DNA of 64,000 nucleotides, from contig LAZY01000044.1 of assembly GCA_001013295.1 (NCBI GenBank), forward strand, positions 40,590 through 104,589. The letters are read 5' to 3'. The stretch is from Chryseobacterium indologenes (GTDB lineage Bacteria > Bacteroidota > Bacteroidia > Flavobacteriales > Weeksellaceae). Below, in pieces: positions 53,524 through 63,221 of this stretch (its first letter is position 1; each line of letters opens with the position of its first letter). The translations under genes and the position numbers were made by a program. A model generated the notes under the pieces. The model ran no database searches. It had not been told where the DNA came from and saw nothing but the letters and a program-made list of their open reading frames with translations.

Positions 53524-54036
53524 ATGGAATTTTTACCGATTACATCTGCTGAAGATCATAGAGTTCAGGAAATCTATACTTCTTATACCACAACTTTTCC
53601 TATAGACGAACAAAGAAATAAGGAACAGTTTTTAGATTTATTTTCAAATCCGAAAGTCCGTTTCATGTCTGTAGTTCATGAATCTGAAACTATTGGCTAC
53701 CTCATCTTATGGGAACTTAGCTCATTTGTTTTTGTAGAGCATTTTGAAGTATTTGAGGCTTTCAGAAGTAAAAAACTGGGATCTCATATTATGAATCACC
53801 TGTTAGAAAATTATCCGAGGATCATCCTGGAAATTGAGCCTGCAGAATTGAATGAAGATGCTAAAAGACGTTATTCTTTTTATCAGAGAAATCGTTTTGA
53901 GCTGATTGATACTACGTATATTCAACCCAGTTATGGAGATGGCAAACAGTCTTTGAATTTATGGTTACTCGCTAATTATTCTCCGGAAAATTTGGAGGAA
54001 CTGAAAAGCGAAATCTGTACGACTGTTTATCCTTAA
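53524..54036 (+). CDS. GNAT-type N-acetyltransferase
   Basis: The 170-residue protein has the GNAT core: acetyl-CoA loop in FRSKKLGSHIMNHLL, and a preceding strand LSSFVFVEHFEVFEAF. The substrate is unknown. A terminator follows at 54044-54066. Confidence 0.82.
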   Translation: MEFLPITSAEDHRVQEIYTSYTTTFPIDEQRNKEQFLDLFSNPKVRFMSVVHESETIGYLILWELSSFVFVEHFEVFEAFRSKKLGSHIMNHLLENYPRIILEIEPAELNEDAKRRYSFYQRNRFELIDTTYIQPSYGDGKQSLNLWLLANYSPENLEELKSEICTTVYP

Positions 54037-54043
54037 AATATAC

Positions 54044-54072
54044 AACGCCGGAATTGATCCGGCGTTTATTTT
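54044..54072 (+). terminator. Terminator after GNAT gene
   Basis: AACGCCGGA (54044-54052) pairs with TCCGGCGTT (54058-54066), followed by TATTTTT. Confidence 0.85.
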
Positions 54073-54085
54073 TGTTCAAATTTCA

Positions 54086-54156
54086 ATGTAAGTTTTGGCT
54101 AAAGCCAATGGAAGGTTTTATTTTTTATTCATCGGGCTAAAGCCCGATTCTATTGA
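54086..54156. repeat. Palindromic repeat element, copy C
   Basis: It has the same layout as copies A and B with compensating changes: TTGGCTAAAGCCAA (54095-54108) and ATCGGGCTAAAGCCCGAT (54131-54148), followed by TCTATTGA. It lies between two convergent genes. Outer bases differ from copy A in both arms, so pairing is kept. Confidence 0.85.
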
Positions 54157-54266
54157 ATATGATCATTTGAAGGTTCTATAGATTAGGAAGGTGAAAGCAA
54201 ATCATTTGATAAATAATAATAATAACTGTCACGAATTACAGATTATTCATCTCCCATTACTCATTT

Positions 54267-55001
54267 TTAATTCACCTCATATTCAAGTTTTATCGTAATG
54301 CTCGCTTCTTTTTCTTTGGAGGAAGTATTGAATGTTCCACCATAGGAATAATCTTCATTTGAATTAGGCGCCGTGATCTGAATAACTCCCATGGTCGCTT
54401 TTTTAAGATTTCCCAGACTACTTCCTGAGTTTTCTGCAATTTTCTCGGCTCGTTCTTTGGCGTCTTTTGTAGCGGAGGCAATCATTTCCTGTTTTACCGT
54501 GGCAAGTTTGGTATAGAAATAGGCTGGAGAAGAAGAGGTGAACTCAATACCTCTATTGATAATTTCAGTAATATTTCTGGAGAGATTTTCAATTTTGGCG
54601 ACCTCTTTACTTTCAATAGATACTTTCTGTGTCAGGTTGTAGCCTGAGAATTCTCCCTGTACATAATTTCCGTTTGCATCATTATAGCTTCTGAACTGCT
54701 TCTGAATATCTACGGATGAAAATACAATTTCGTTTTGCTTGATTCCTTTTGAAAGCAGATAGTCGTTGATTACTTTTCTGTCGAGAGCCAGCTCATCATA
54801 CGATGATTTCAGATCTGCATTATTCTTGGAAAAACTTCCGGACCAGGTGATAAGATCAGAGGTAAACTGTTTTGTTCCCAGGCCGGTAACAGAAATGGTA
54901 TTCTCAGATTTATTTCTGTTTTTGATTGCATTTCCCAGGAGACCGAGACCAATTATAAAACCTAAGGCTCCTATGGCAATGGCAATGATGTTTTTATTCA
55001 T
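54267..55001 (-). CDS. SIMPL-domain (DUF541) membrane-anchored protein
   Basis: The 244-residue protein has an N-terminal membrane anchor (about 5-25) and a SIMPL domain: ISVTGLGTKQFTSDLITWSGSF, KQNEIVFSSVDIQKQF, ATKDAKERAEKIAENSG. SIMPL proteins are periplasmic and have been tied to stress resistance and surface signalling. It is a single gene. Confidence 0.9.
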   Translation of the reverse strand: MNKNIIAIAIGALGFIIGLGLLGNAIKNRNKSENTISVTGLGTKQFTSDLITWSGSFSKNNADLKSSYDELALDRKVINDYLLSKGIKQNEIVFSSVDIQKQFRSYNDANGNYVQGEFSGYNLTQKVSIESKEVAKIENLSRNITEIINRGIEFTSSSPAYFYTKLATVKQEMIASATKDAKERAEKIAENSGSSLGNLKKATMGVIQITAPNSNEDYSYGGTFNTSSKEKEASITIKLEYEVN

Positions 55002-55092
55002 AAAATTTGTGGTTTTGGTTTGTTGCTATTTAATATTGCATCAATTTCCATTCCACTATTTTAAGATATTTTTAACACCTCAAAAGTCTGTT

Positions 55093-55881
55093 TTACTTTT
55101 TGTTCTGTTTCAATCTTTCTATAAAAAGTGGCATTGTTTCTTCCATTCTGAGCATCACTCCGGAAAGATTTCTGGCTTTTACATAGGTGCGTACCTGAGG
55201 TTTTACAGCAAATGAAAATTCAATAAACTCTGAAATCCGGTCTGCAGGGATTCCTGCTTTGGTAAAATAATCATCTTCCACTCTATTCCGAACCCAGAGA
55301 ATGTGTTCCTGCAGGTCATCATATTTATATTGTCTCTTCTGTCGTCTTGCTTTACCGCTTATCAGGTCATAGACTCCCTGTACATTCAGATTTCCTAAGA
55401 GAATGGGGAGAAGAACACTTTTCACTTCTGCTGGTTTTTCTCTCATTTTTCCAATCGGCTGCGGAAGACCTACAGCATCTCTCACCTGCTCTCCTTTATC
55501 TACTTTTGCTACAATCCGGGAATCCACTTCAAGGTCACCGCTGAGTTTTTTTACGATCTTCACCTCTCCTACATCCCTAGGAATCTGATGAAGAGTAATG
55601 AATAGCTGAGAATTGATACCATTGGTGAGAACCTTTCTGGAGGTTCTGTTGAAATCCTGTTTTACAAATCTCAATTCGTCGTTGGGATTGGCTTCTATAG
55701 AAAACATTCCCTCTGCGTTGGAATATACTTTTTTATCGGTAGTCATGTTAACGACAATAACAGCACTTAAATTATCCCCATTATCATCAACAATTTTCCC
55801 CGTTACCGTCTGTTGAGAAAGCAAGAGCGTACTGCATAGAAATGCAAAAAAAAGAAAACTTTTATCCCAATACACCTTCAT
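55093..55881 (-). CDS. Carboxypeptidase-regulatory-like secreted protein (paralogue 1)
   Basis: The protein has a signal peptide (LLSQQ) and an N-terminal carboxypeptidase D regulatory-like domain (about 20-100; TGKIVDDNGDNLSAVIVVN), then a charged linker and a helical C-terminal half. I start at 55879-55881 (MKVYWD); the frame is open to 55905. Two close paralogues (55959 and 56775) are arranged in the same direction. All share the order of domain plus the conserved FVKxxFxR motif, so the three arose by tandem duplication. Confidence 0.8.
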   Translation of the reverse strand: MKVYWDKSFLFFAFLCSTLLLSQQTVTGKIVDDNGDNLSAVIVVNMTTDKKVYSNAEGMFSIEANPNDELRFVKQDFNRTSRKVLTNGINSQLFITLHQIPRDVGEVKIVKKLSGDLEVDSRIVAKVDKGEQVRDAVGLPQPIGKMREKPAEVKSVLLPILLGNLNVQGVYDLISGKARRQKRQYKYDDLQEHILWVRNRVEDDYFTKAGIPADRISEFIEFSFAVKPQVRTYVKARNLSGVMLRMEETMPLFIERLKQNKK

Positions 55882-55958
55882 TATATTTCTAGATCTGTAA
55901 TGCAATTTATTCTATATTCTTAAAAATGAGTCCTGTAAAAAAAACTCATTCCTTTATT

Positions 55959-56768
55959 TTATTTATCTGACAATTTATTTATTTTCCGATATTCATCAAA
56001 GGCTATGATCAATTCGGTTTTTACTGTTTCTGAATTAAAATCTTTTCTGTATTTCTTAGCCAGTAAACGGGTTTTATTGGCATACAGAAGGAACATATCA
56101 ATCTGTTCTTCCCCCATCCCATACTTTTTCAGAAAATTCAGATTGATTTCATTTTTTACTCTGTTCAGGAAATCCTGAGTTTCATGGTAATTAGCCTTGG
56201 TGATCTTCGGCTTAGAAGCTTTTTTAATCAAACCTGAGATTGCACTGAGCACCCCCATCACATCTACCTGTCCTGCTTTAAAGTCATGTCCTGCAAATGT
56301 TTTGGAAATGTTATTATCCGGTAAGGGCTCAATAAGCGGACTTCTCATATAATCTAACATTTCAGACTTTAGGGACTGCAGTTTCCTGGATTCATTGAGG
56401 TGTTGATTATCTTTTGCAAGATTTCCTGTGGGCGTGTAAGTAATCTTTACTTCGGGAATCTGGATTTCCATTCTTTGGAGCACGATATGGATCGGAGTGT
56501 TTAGATCTTCTTTACCAATCTTTTTGTCAAAACGATAGTATCCTTCTTTCACAAACCTTATCTCATCATTTTCTGCCGCATCAATTTCAAATTTCCCGGT
56601 ATCATCACTCAACGCTGTTTTCTGGCTGGAAATATTAACAACTAGGACAGGATTGATATTGGAATCACCACCTCCAGCAATCTTACCTGATACTTTCTGC
56701 TGTGCAGACATCAAAGTACCGACAGTAATCAGTACAAAACACAGACTCTGTCTCATGTATTCTCCCAT
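55959..56768 (-). CDS. Carboxypeptidase-regulatory-like secreted protein (paralogue 2)
   Basis: The 269-residue paralogue has the same layout: signal peptide ending MSAQQ, regulatory-like domain (to about residue 105) with DDTGKFEIDAAENDEIRFVK, and a helical C-terminal half with KKYGMGEEQIDMFLLYANK. The function is unknown. The gap to the next paralogue is 6 bases. Confidence 0.8.
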   Translation of the reverse strand: MGEYMRQSLCFVLITVGTLMSAQQKVSGKIAGGGDSNINPVLVVNISSQKTALSDDTGKFEIDAAENDEIRFVKEGYYRFDKKIGKEDLNTPIHIVLQRMEIQIPEVKITYTPTGNLAKDNQHLNESRKLQSLKSEMLDYMRSPLIEPLPDNNISKTFAGHDFKAGQVDVMGVLSAISGLIKKASKPKITKANYHETQDFLNRVKNEINLNFLKKYGMGEEQIDMFLLYANKTRLLAKKYRKDFNSETVKTELIIAFDEYRKINKLSDK

Positions 56769-56774
56769 TACTTC

Positions 56775-57521
56775 CTATTTTGCGGTTTGTGGAGAACGGT
56801 AGGACGAAACTCTTGTCAGTACAAATCGTTGAAATCTGTTCAGATCAGCATCGCTGCAGAATCCATATTTCAAAATTTTCTTTCTTTCGAAACCACCGGC
56901 CAGAACATAGGAAATGAAATGATCAATCAATGGTTTTTCGATTTTAAGATCAGTAAAATAATCATCCCCGAGACTAGCTCTGATATATTTTATTAAATCA
57001 ACATCATCCCACTTATTCTTCACCTTTCCGATACTGAATCCTTCCCCTTTTGGCTGTACAAATTCTCCGGGCCTTGCGGCCAGAATCCTCGGATCCGATT
57101 TCTGGGCGATATATCGGTCTATTTCTTTGGTCAGCTTTATAACCTTTTGTGGCTTGTTGTAATTTTTGGTATCAATTTTTAAATTTCCGGTAAGTCCCTT
57201 TTTCACTTCTACTTCAGGAATCTGAATCGTTGAACGAGTAAGACTAATATTCATAGGAGACTGAATATTCTCCTGAGAAACTTTTTTCGTCAGACGTTCA
57301 TACCCTGGTTTTACAAAACGGAGTTCATCTCCTGCTTTTCCGGAAACCATAAAGTGACCATCTCTGTTTGAAATGACCATTTCATCAGTACGGATATTGA
57401 TGACATTCACATCCTGTATTTCGGCGCCATCTTCCGAGGTGATCTTTCCGAAAATATAACTTTGAGCATGAATATAAACGCTGAAAATGAGGGAAAGAAA
57501 AAAGAATAGTTTAAGTTTCAC
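56775..57521 (-). CDS. Carboxypeptidase-regulatory-like secreted protein (paralogue 3)
   Basis: The 248-residue paralogue is the first in transcription order, with a signal peptide ending at IHAQ. The domain YIFGKITSEDGAEIQDVNV, then NRDGHFMVSGKAGDELRFVKPG, and a helical C-terminal half (DDYFTDLKIEKPLIDHF) are recognisable. The gap to the divergent helicase gene is 182 bases and contains several TTAAC-type words without clear phase. Confidence 0.8.
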   Translation of the reverse strand: MKLKLFFFLSLIFSVYIHAQSYIFGKITSEDGAEIQDVNVINIRTDEMVISNRDGHFMVSGKAGDELRFVKPGYERLTKKVSQENIQSPMNISLTRSTIQIPEVEVKKGLTGNLKIDTKNYNKPQKVIKLTKEIDRYIAQKSDPRILAARPGEFVQPKGEGFSIGKVKNKWDDVDLIKYIRASLGDDYFTDLKIEKPLIDHFISYVLAGGFERKKILKYGFCSDADLNRFQRFVLTRVSSYRSPQTAK

Positions 57522-57703
57522 GGGCTATTTTTTATAGAACAAAGCTAAAATTATTTTTAAATTTTACCATAAGTTTAACCACAGTTAACGCCTTTTAATA
57601 TTTCTTTTTAATTTTTACCGTTGAAACTGTTAAATAGCTCTCCCGAATTGTTAAAGTTTCTTTTAAATTTTAGCTAACTTGCAGTCTCAATTCTCTTTTT
57701 ACA

Positions 57704-60700
57704 ATGCAAAATTCTTACACAGTCATCAATGCTTCTGCAGGATCCGGGAAAACGTACGCTCTGGTTCAGAGGCTTCTGATGATCTGTCTCCGCTATCCTA
57801 ATCAACAGCAATCGATCAGGAATATTCTCGCCCTTACTTTTACCAATAAGGCAGCCAATGAGATGAAGGAAAGAATTCTGTCCTGGCTCGGAAATTTTTC
57901 CGCCAACGACTATGCAGGCAATATGGATCTTAAAAACATCCAGAAAGCATTTGAAGAAGAGGGCCTGAAAATTACAATTGATGAACTTCATCACCGCTCC
58001 AGAAAACTGCTGGATTATATCCTCCACAATTACTCAACACTGAATATAGGAACGATCGACCGTTTCAACTCAAGACTGGTAAGAAGCTTTTCTTATGAAC
58101 TGGGACTGGCCAAAAATTTCAACCTTGAGATTGAAGCGGAACCCTTTTTGATCGAAGCAGTAGATAAAATGCTGGATCAGATCGGTGAAAATGATACGAT
58201 CTCCAATTCTTTCATGGACTATGTAGACTACAGTCTTGAAAACAATGAAAGGATCAATCTTAATAAAAACCTTTATGACTCTGCCAAAGAGTTTGTGAAG
58301 GATATTCATTACGAACATCTGAAAAGCAACAAAAGTTTTGATGATACGAATTATGAAAATATAAAAAATACCCTTCGTAAAGAGATTGTTCTCAACAAAA
58401 AGAAATCGGCAGAACTTGCCACCCAGTCTGTTGAACTTTTTAAATCCAGAAATATTGAGATTGAGGATTTTGCCCAGGGTAAAAACGGGATCGGAGGTTT
58501 CTTTACCAAAGTCGTCGATTTTTACCAGCAGAAAAGAGCAAGCTTTCCTTTTCCTACTACCCAGGAAGAGTCTGTCATTAATAATTACAGAAAAGGAGCC
58601 GCTTCAAAATCCAAACACAAGGAAGCTGAAATTCTTGAAATTCTTGATCAGCTGATCGAGAACAGGATGCAACTCATCCTTCTCTATATTGAAACCCAGA
58701 AAAAGGAAAAGGTTTTGGCCGCTCTTCTTCCTTTAAAAGTAAATAAAGATATTCAGGACGAGCTGAGAAAAATTGAAGAAGAGAATGATCTTGTTCTGCT
58801 TTCAAAATTCAATATCCTTATTAATGAGAACCTCAGAAATGAGCCTTCAGCATTTATTTACGAAAAAGTAGGTTCTCAGTTTCAGCATTATTTCTTTGAC
58901 GAGTTTCAGGATACTTCGGAGCTGCAGTGGCAGAATTTTGTTCCATTGAGAGATCATAGTGTTTCTACGGAATATACTTCATTTACATTGGTGGGTGATC
59001 CTAAACAGAGTATCTACAGATTCCGGGGCGGGGAAAGTAAACTGATGCTGGATATTATCAATAAAAAGGAATTTTCGCCTAAAGAAGCAGATCTTCTTGT
59101 TTTAAAAGATAACTGGCGAAGTGCCCGGAATATTGTTCAGTTCAATAATGAGCTGTACCGCTATCATTCTGAAGGACTGGAAGAGGAACATAAAAATATT
59201 TTCGGAACAGATGCCGAGCAAAGCCCCAAATCGAAAATTGACGGACGGGTAAAGGTCAACCTGATTGAAAATCTTACTAACGAAGAGTTTTATGATGATA
59301 CTTCGGAGAGGATGCGGAAAGATATTCAGGAGTGTCTGAACAACGGTTTCAAATTCTCTGATATTACCATTCTCTGCCGTGGAAACTTTGATATTTTCAG
59401 TTATTCGCAAAAGCTGGGAAATCTGAAGGTCAACTATCATGGTGAAGAAACCAATATCAAGACAATTTCTGATAAGGGTCTTACGCTTGAACTGTCTAAT
59501 ACCCTGAAGGCCGTGATTGAATTCCTCAGATGGGAAATCAATACGAAGAATAAGCATTGCCTGATCATGATGATGTATCACCTGAATACACTCGGCAAGA
59601 TTCATATGGCAGATTTCACTTTAGAAATGAAAGAAATTCTGGATATTGAAAGCCATGAGGATATTCTTCTGTTTCTTCAGCAAAAATATGCTCTACATCT
59701 TAAGCAGGATAATTTCCCGAGATTTAACCTGTATAATTTTATAGAATACTACATCAATGAGTTTTCTGTGGAAAACAAAGAAACCGACTTCCTGCTGAAC
59801 TTTCTGGAAATGCTTTTCAACTTCACACAGAATGCCGGAGCCAGTACAAAAGAGTTTCTGAAATATTGGGATGAAGAAGCTTCTTCCTATACAATTCAGG
59901 CTTCGGAAAATATTGATGCGATCCAAATCATGACTATTCATAAGTCTAAAGGGCTTGAATTCCCTATCGTTTTCATTCCTATGATCAACAAAAACAGGGA
60001 TAATGAGTTTACCAACTGGTTTGATACTAATGAAAGTGACGCATTAAAATCGGTCAATATCAATCAGTTCAGTAAAAATCTGGAAGTTTATGATCAAGAA
60101 ATACAGTCTTTCAATAAGAAAAATTCTTATAAAAATCTGATCGACAGGCTATGTCTACAGTATGTAGCAACAACCAGACCTGTGGAACAGCTGTTTTTCT
60201 ATCTTCAGAAAGCTAATAAGACTTCCAATAATCTGGAGCTTTTAGAATTTCTGCAAACAAAAAATACAGAAAATGCAGATGAATTTGATCTGTATGAAGT
60301 GCAACCTGAGATGCTGAAGAAACATTCAAAGACTAAAAGTTCTTCTTTTATGACTCAAAATATTCAGAATCTGAAGAATGTTAATGAGAAAAGTACATCG
60401 ATCAAGATTGCCACTCCTTCCAAAAATTACCAGGTCCGCAATGAAAAAGTAAGGATCGGTCTTTTTGTGCATGAGCTTTTATCGAAAATCAATACAGAAA
60501 AAGATATTGCAAAAGTACTGGAAGGTTATGCTATGGAAGGTCAGATTACTCTGGAAGAGAAAAGCGAAATTCAGGTTACTTTACAGAATATCGTAGCAAC
60601 TTACGCTGAGTTTTTTGATGAAAAATGGGAGGTCATCAACGAAAAAGACATAATGATTTCGGAAAATGGAGAAAGCCATATCTCAAGACCTGACCGGATT

Positions 60701-60844
60701 TTAAAAAGTGATGAAGGCTATATCATTGTTGATTTTAAAACCGGTGAACAGAAAGCTAAAGATGAAGCCCAGGTAGAAGGTTATAAAAAAATTCTGGAAA
60801 GATTAGGCAAAAAGGTTCTCAAAACCCAGATTATCTACCTTTAA
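57704..60844 (+). CDS. RecB/AddA-like UvrD-family helicase-nuclease
   Basis: The 1046-residue protein is an SF1 DNA helicase with Walker A ASAGSGKT (about 10-17), motif Ia TFTNKAANEMK, DEFQDTSELQW (Walker B), VGDPKQSIYRFRGG, and a late MTIHKSKGLEFPIV motif. The last 80 residues form a PD-(D/E)XK nuclease domain (RPDRILKSDEGYIIVDFKTGE). This is the layout of AddA/RecB, which process double-strand breaks. An AddB-type partner is not in the window. It starts divergently from paralogue 3. Confidence 0.92.
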   Translation: MQNSYTVINASAGSGKTYALVQRLLMICLRYPNQQQSIRNILALTFTNKAANEMKERILSWLGNFSANDYAGNMDLKNIQKAFEEEGLKITIDELHHRSRKLLDYILHNYSTLNIGTIDRFNSRLVRSFSYELGLAKNFNLEIEAEPFLIEAVDKMLDQIGENDTISNSFMDYVDYSLENNERINLNKNLYDSAKEFVKDIHYEHLKSNKSFDDTNYENIKNTLRKEIVLNKKKSAELATQSVELFKSRNIEIEDFAQGKNGIGGFFTKVVDFYQQKRASFPFPTTQEESVINNYRKGAASKSKHKEAEILEILDQLIENRMQLILLYIETQKKEKVLAALLPLKVNKDIQDELRKIEEENDLVLLSKFNILINENLRNEPSAFIYEKVGSQFQHYFFDEFQDTSELQWQNFVPLRDHSVSTEYTSFTLVGDPKQSIYRFRGGESKLMLDIINKKEFSPKEADLLVLKDNWRSARNIVQFNNELYRYHSEGLEEEHKNIFGTDAEQSPKSKIDGRVKVNLIENLTNEEFYDDTSERMRKDIQECLNNGFKFSDITILCRGNFDIFSYSQKLGNLKVNYHGEETNIKTISDKGLTLELSNTLKAVIEFLRWEINTKNKHCLIMMMYHLNTLGKIHMADFTLEMKEILDIESHEDILLFLQQKYALHLKQDNFPRFNLYNFIEYYINEFSVENKETDFLLNFLEMLFNFTQNAGASTKEFLKYWDEEASSYTIQASENIDAIQIMTIHKSKGLEFPIVFIPMINKNRDNEFTNWFDTNESDALKSVNINQFSKNLEVYDQEIQSFNKKNSYKNLIDRLCLQYVATTRPVEQLFFYLQKANKTSNNLELLEFLQTKNTENADEFDLYEVQPEMLKKHSKTKSSSFMTQNIQNLKNVNEKSTSIKIATPSKNYQVRNEKVRIGLFVHELLSKINTEKDIAKVLEGYAMEGQITLEEKSEIQVTLQNIVATYAEFFDEKWEVINEKDIMISENGESHISRPDRILKSDEGYIIVDFKTGEQKAKDEAQVEGYKKILERLGKKVLKTQIIYL

Positions 60845-60968
60845 AATGACAGTTATTTTATTCATAAAATAATTTCTAAAAACACCTTCCAATTTAAAAG
60901 GAATTATTATTTTTAATCAGTATAAATAAAACAGGATCAACCGTTTATTCTGTTTTAAAAAGCTGACC

Positions 60969-61193
60969 ATGAAAATATATTTAATCTCTTTTTTAATAAG
61001 CTTGGTTATGATGGCACTTTCCGGAGCTGTCATCTTCAATATCATTGATTATTTGGATCCTCCTGTTACTGAAGAAGGGCTTAGATATATGCCTACTGAA
61101 AATTTATTGAAATCCTTTTTTTTAAGTATCATAACCGGGGCTATCGTTTTTATTGTGGCAGTGAGGATACAGAGACAAAGGCTGAAAAAGTGA
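60969..61193 (+). CDS. Small two-TM membrane protein
   Basis: The 74-residue protein has two hydrophobic helices (about 3-25 and 48-66) separated by an acidic loop and ends with a basic tail. There is no family match. It forms an apparent unit with the next two genes (gaps of 16 and 17 bases). Confidence 0.6.
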   Translation: MKIYLISFLISLVMMALSGAVIFNIIDYLDPPVTEEGLRYMPTENLLKSFFLSIITGAIVFIVAVRIQRQRLKK

Positions 61194-61209
61194 CCTTCCA
61201 ACAGAAATT

Positions 61210-61599
61210 ATGTTAAAAAAATATATCATCAGTGACCGAAAAATCCTGTTTACCGTACAGGTAGTCGTATTTATGGTATTCATTGTTCTCACTACTATCT
61301 ACTATTGGGATCGGTCTGCTCATATTCATTTTAACCGCCCTATTGAAATTCTTAATTTCCAGAGTATATTTTCAATGATCATGACTTATCTTTTTATAGC
61401 ATTTCTGATCATCACTTTGATATACCCCATTCTTCTTATGATACAGATATACTATATGCGGAAGATAAAAGGAAACGGAAAAAAACTGGTACTCTTATCT
61501 ATTCTGTATCTTTTATCCGTCATTGCGGTTTTTACTTTATGGACGATCAACGGCAGTCATTCAATAAAGATCGCGAACCCAACTTCCTTCGTCAATTAA
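61210..61599 (+). CDS. Small three-TM membrane protein
   Basis: The 129-residue protein has about three membrane helices and no recognisable motif. The function is unknown. It sits between a smaller membrane gene and a lipoprotein gene in one likely transcript. Confidence 0.6.
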   Translation: MLKKYIISDRKILFTVQVVVFMVFIVLTTIYYWDRSAHIHFNRPIEILNFQSIFSMIMTYLFIAFLIITLIYPILLMIQIYYMRKIKGNGKKLVLLSILYLLSVIAVFTLWTINGSHSIKIANPTSFVN

Positions 61600-61616
61600 A
61601 ATGATCTACAAAAAGT

Positions 61617-62429
61617 ATGAAGCTCAATATTCTAACCGCCCTAACCTTCTTATTTATCGGCTGTACTCAGAAAGCGCAGCATTACAATTATGAGCTGGAA
61701 GATTCGGATGAAGCGTATGTAATGGATTCATGGACTGCTGATCATAAAGAAGATTATTATAAAAAAGTAGGAAATCTGCTCCATGAATTTATAACCAGAG
61801 AATATTACACAACTCCCTCAGAATCTGAATTCAACAAAGAATTAAAGGAAAAAATAAAAATATCGGTTAACAAAAAAACTTACCAGATCATCCCTTATTC
61901 CATTTTTCAAAAAGACAGTACCAGAGGGGAAGCTTTGCGACTGGTAGTTTTTCCACAACAAAGAATTATTTCTTTTGATTCAGAGTTTCCGCTTCTCAAT
62001 ACATCAAGTTTAACCTATTACCATTCTCCTGATTATAAAAATCTGGATCATAGCAGTGATTACAATATTGTACTAAATAAGATTTTATTTGCTCCGGATC
62101 AGAAGGAGATTGATAAGTGGCTGAAAGATGAACAGCTTCAGGATCTGTTTATTTATTTGGTTTGCAGTTTTCATTTCGACAGTAATGAGCAAATATTCAG
62201 ACATGTTATTGACCATATAAAAAATGATCCGGAAAAGTATAATTCCGAATATCTTCGGTTACTTTTTTATAGAGACAAAAAAGAAATAGATCGGGAATTA
62301 CTTTCCAAAATAAAGAAGGTAGATCCTGATAGAAAGTTGCTCGTTTATTTTAGGAATGCTCTTACAGAAGAATTCAATGCGAAAGATAGAGAAAGGTATG
62401 AAAAGGTCTTTGATACAGTTTACAGGTAG
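61617..62429 (+). CDS. Lipoprotein of unknown function
   Basis: The 270-residue protein has a lipobox (LFIGC, about Cys16). The mature part is acidic and largely helical, without a known domain. It is the last gene of the three-gene unit 60969-62429. The region 62430-62526 has nothing clear, and then a strong bidirectional hairpin follows. Confidence 0.65.
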   Translation: MKLNILTALTFLFIGCTQKAQHYNYELEDSDEAYVMDSWTADHKEDYYKKVGNLLHEFITREYYTTPSESEFNKELKEKIKISVNKKTYQIIPYSIFQKDSTRGEALRLVVFPQQRIISFDSEFPLLNTSSLTYYHSPDYKNLDHSSDYNIVLNKILFAPDQKEIDKWLKDEQLQDLFIYLVCSFHFDSNEQIFRHVIDHIKNDPEKYNSEYLRLLFYRDKKEIDRELLSKIKKVDPDRKLLVYFRNALTEEFNAKDRERYEKVFDTVYR

Positions 62430-62526
62430 CATTTTTGAGATCTCAACGGGGCAAATGCCCACTAATATTGAAAAGATTGTTTTAATCAATGTAATTACTG
62501 ATTATTTATCTTTTGATTTTATCAAC

Positions 62527-62562
62527 AAAAAACCGCTGCTCCAATGGAACAGCGGTTTTTTT
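62527..62562. terminator. Bidirectional terminator
   Basis: AAAAAACCGCTG (62527-62538) pairs with CAGCGGTTTTTT (62550-62561). It serves the lipoprotein unit and the convergent ferritin gene. Confidence 0.85.
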
Positions 62563-62584
62563 ATATTGTTTACAACTTTTAATA

Positions 62585-63094
62585 TTAGGCAGTTGTGTTA
62601 GGAGTAAATACTCTCTGTGACAATTCCTGATCAAAAAGATATAATGCAGATGGATTATCGCATACCATTTTAATCTTAGTTACATATTGGGATGCACTAG
62701 CCTCTTCTTCTACCTGCTCGTTGATAAACCACTGTAAAAATGATGTTGTTGCAAAATCCCCTTCCTCGTTGGCGTTCTTCACAATGTTGAAAATACTTTT
62801 AGTTACGATCTTCTCATGTGCCAATGCCTTCTCGAAAATATCTGTTGCACTTTCGAACTCATGTGGAGGTTTTGCAATTTCTCCGATGATGATCTCTCCT
62901 CCTACATCATTTAAATAATCAAACATTTTATCAGCATGCATCAATTCTTCTTTGCTTTGTACTCTGAAGTAGTTGGCAATTCCATCAAGGTCTTTTCCTG
63001 AAAACCAGGCAGACATTGAAAGATAATATTGAGCGGCATATTGTTCGTGAGCAATCTGTTCGTTAATTAATTTTGCAATTTTTTCGCTAACCAT
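62585..63094 (-). CDS. Ferritin
   Basis: The 169-residue protein forms the iron-storage cage. Ferroxidase residues are visible: E in NEQIAHEQYAAQYY, E in QSKEELMHADKM, and the later FINEQVEEEASAS region. I choose the start at 63092-63094 (MVSEKIAK); the frame is open upstream to 63142 but adds a hydrophobic extension that ferritins lack. Confidence 0.93.
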   Translation of the reverse strand: MVSEKIAKLINEQIAHEQYAAQYYLSMSAWFSGKDLDGIANYFRVQSKEELMHADKMFDYLNDVGGEIIIGEIAKPPHEFESATDIFEKALAHEKIVTKSIFNIVKNANEEGDFATTSFLQWFINEQVEEEASASQYVTKIKMVCDNPSALYLFDQELSQRVFTPNTTA

Positions 63095-63163
63095 AAGTAT
63101 TAAATTTATAGTCAAAAATAGGGAATAAATGCCCGAAATCAAAAGTTTTACGGAAAATTAATA

Positions 63164-63192
63164 CAGAAAGGATGGAAAAACATCCATCCTTT
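63164..63192 (-). terminator. Terminator after the DUF4890-like gene
   Basis: AAAGGATGG (63167-63175) pairs with CCATCCTTT (63184-63192). Confidence 0.75.
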
Positions 63193-63221
63193 ACACATTA
63201 AAAAATCGAAATTACAAACAC

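Noticed and set aside
54766..55215. 149-codon plus-strand frame
   Set aside because: Crosses two minus-strand genes (SIMPL and paralogue 1) and their gap; composition is that of antisense sequence.
57560..57660. TTAAC/GTTAAA words before the helicase gene as regulator sites
   Set aside because: Spacings are 10 and 21 bases, not a consistent 11, and the words are common in AT-rich gaps.
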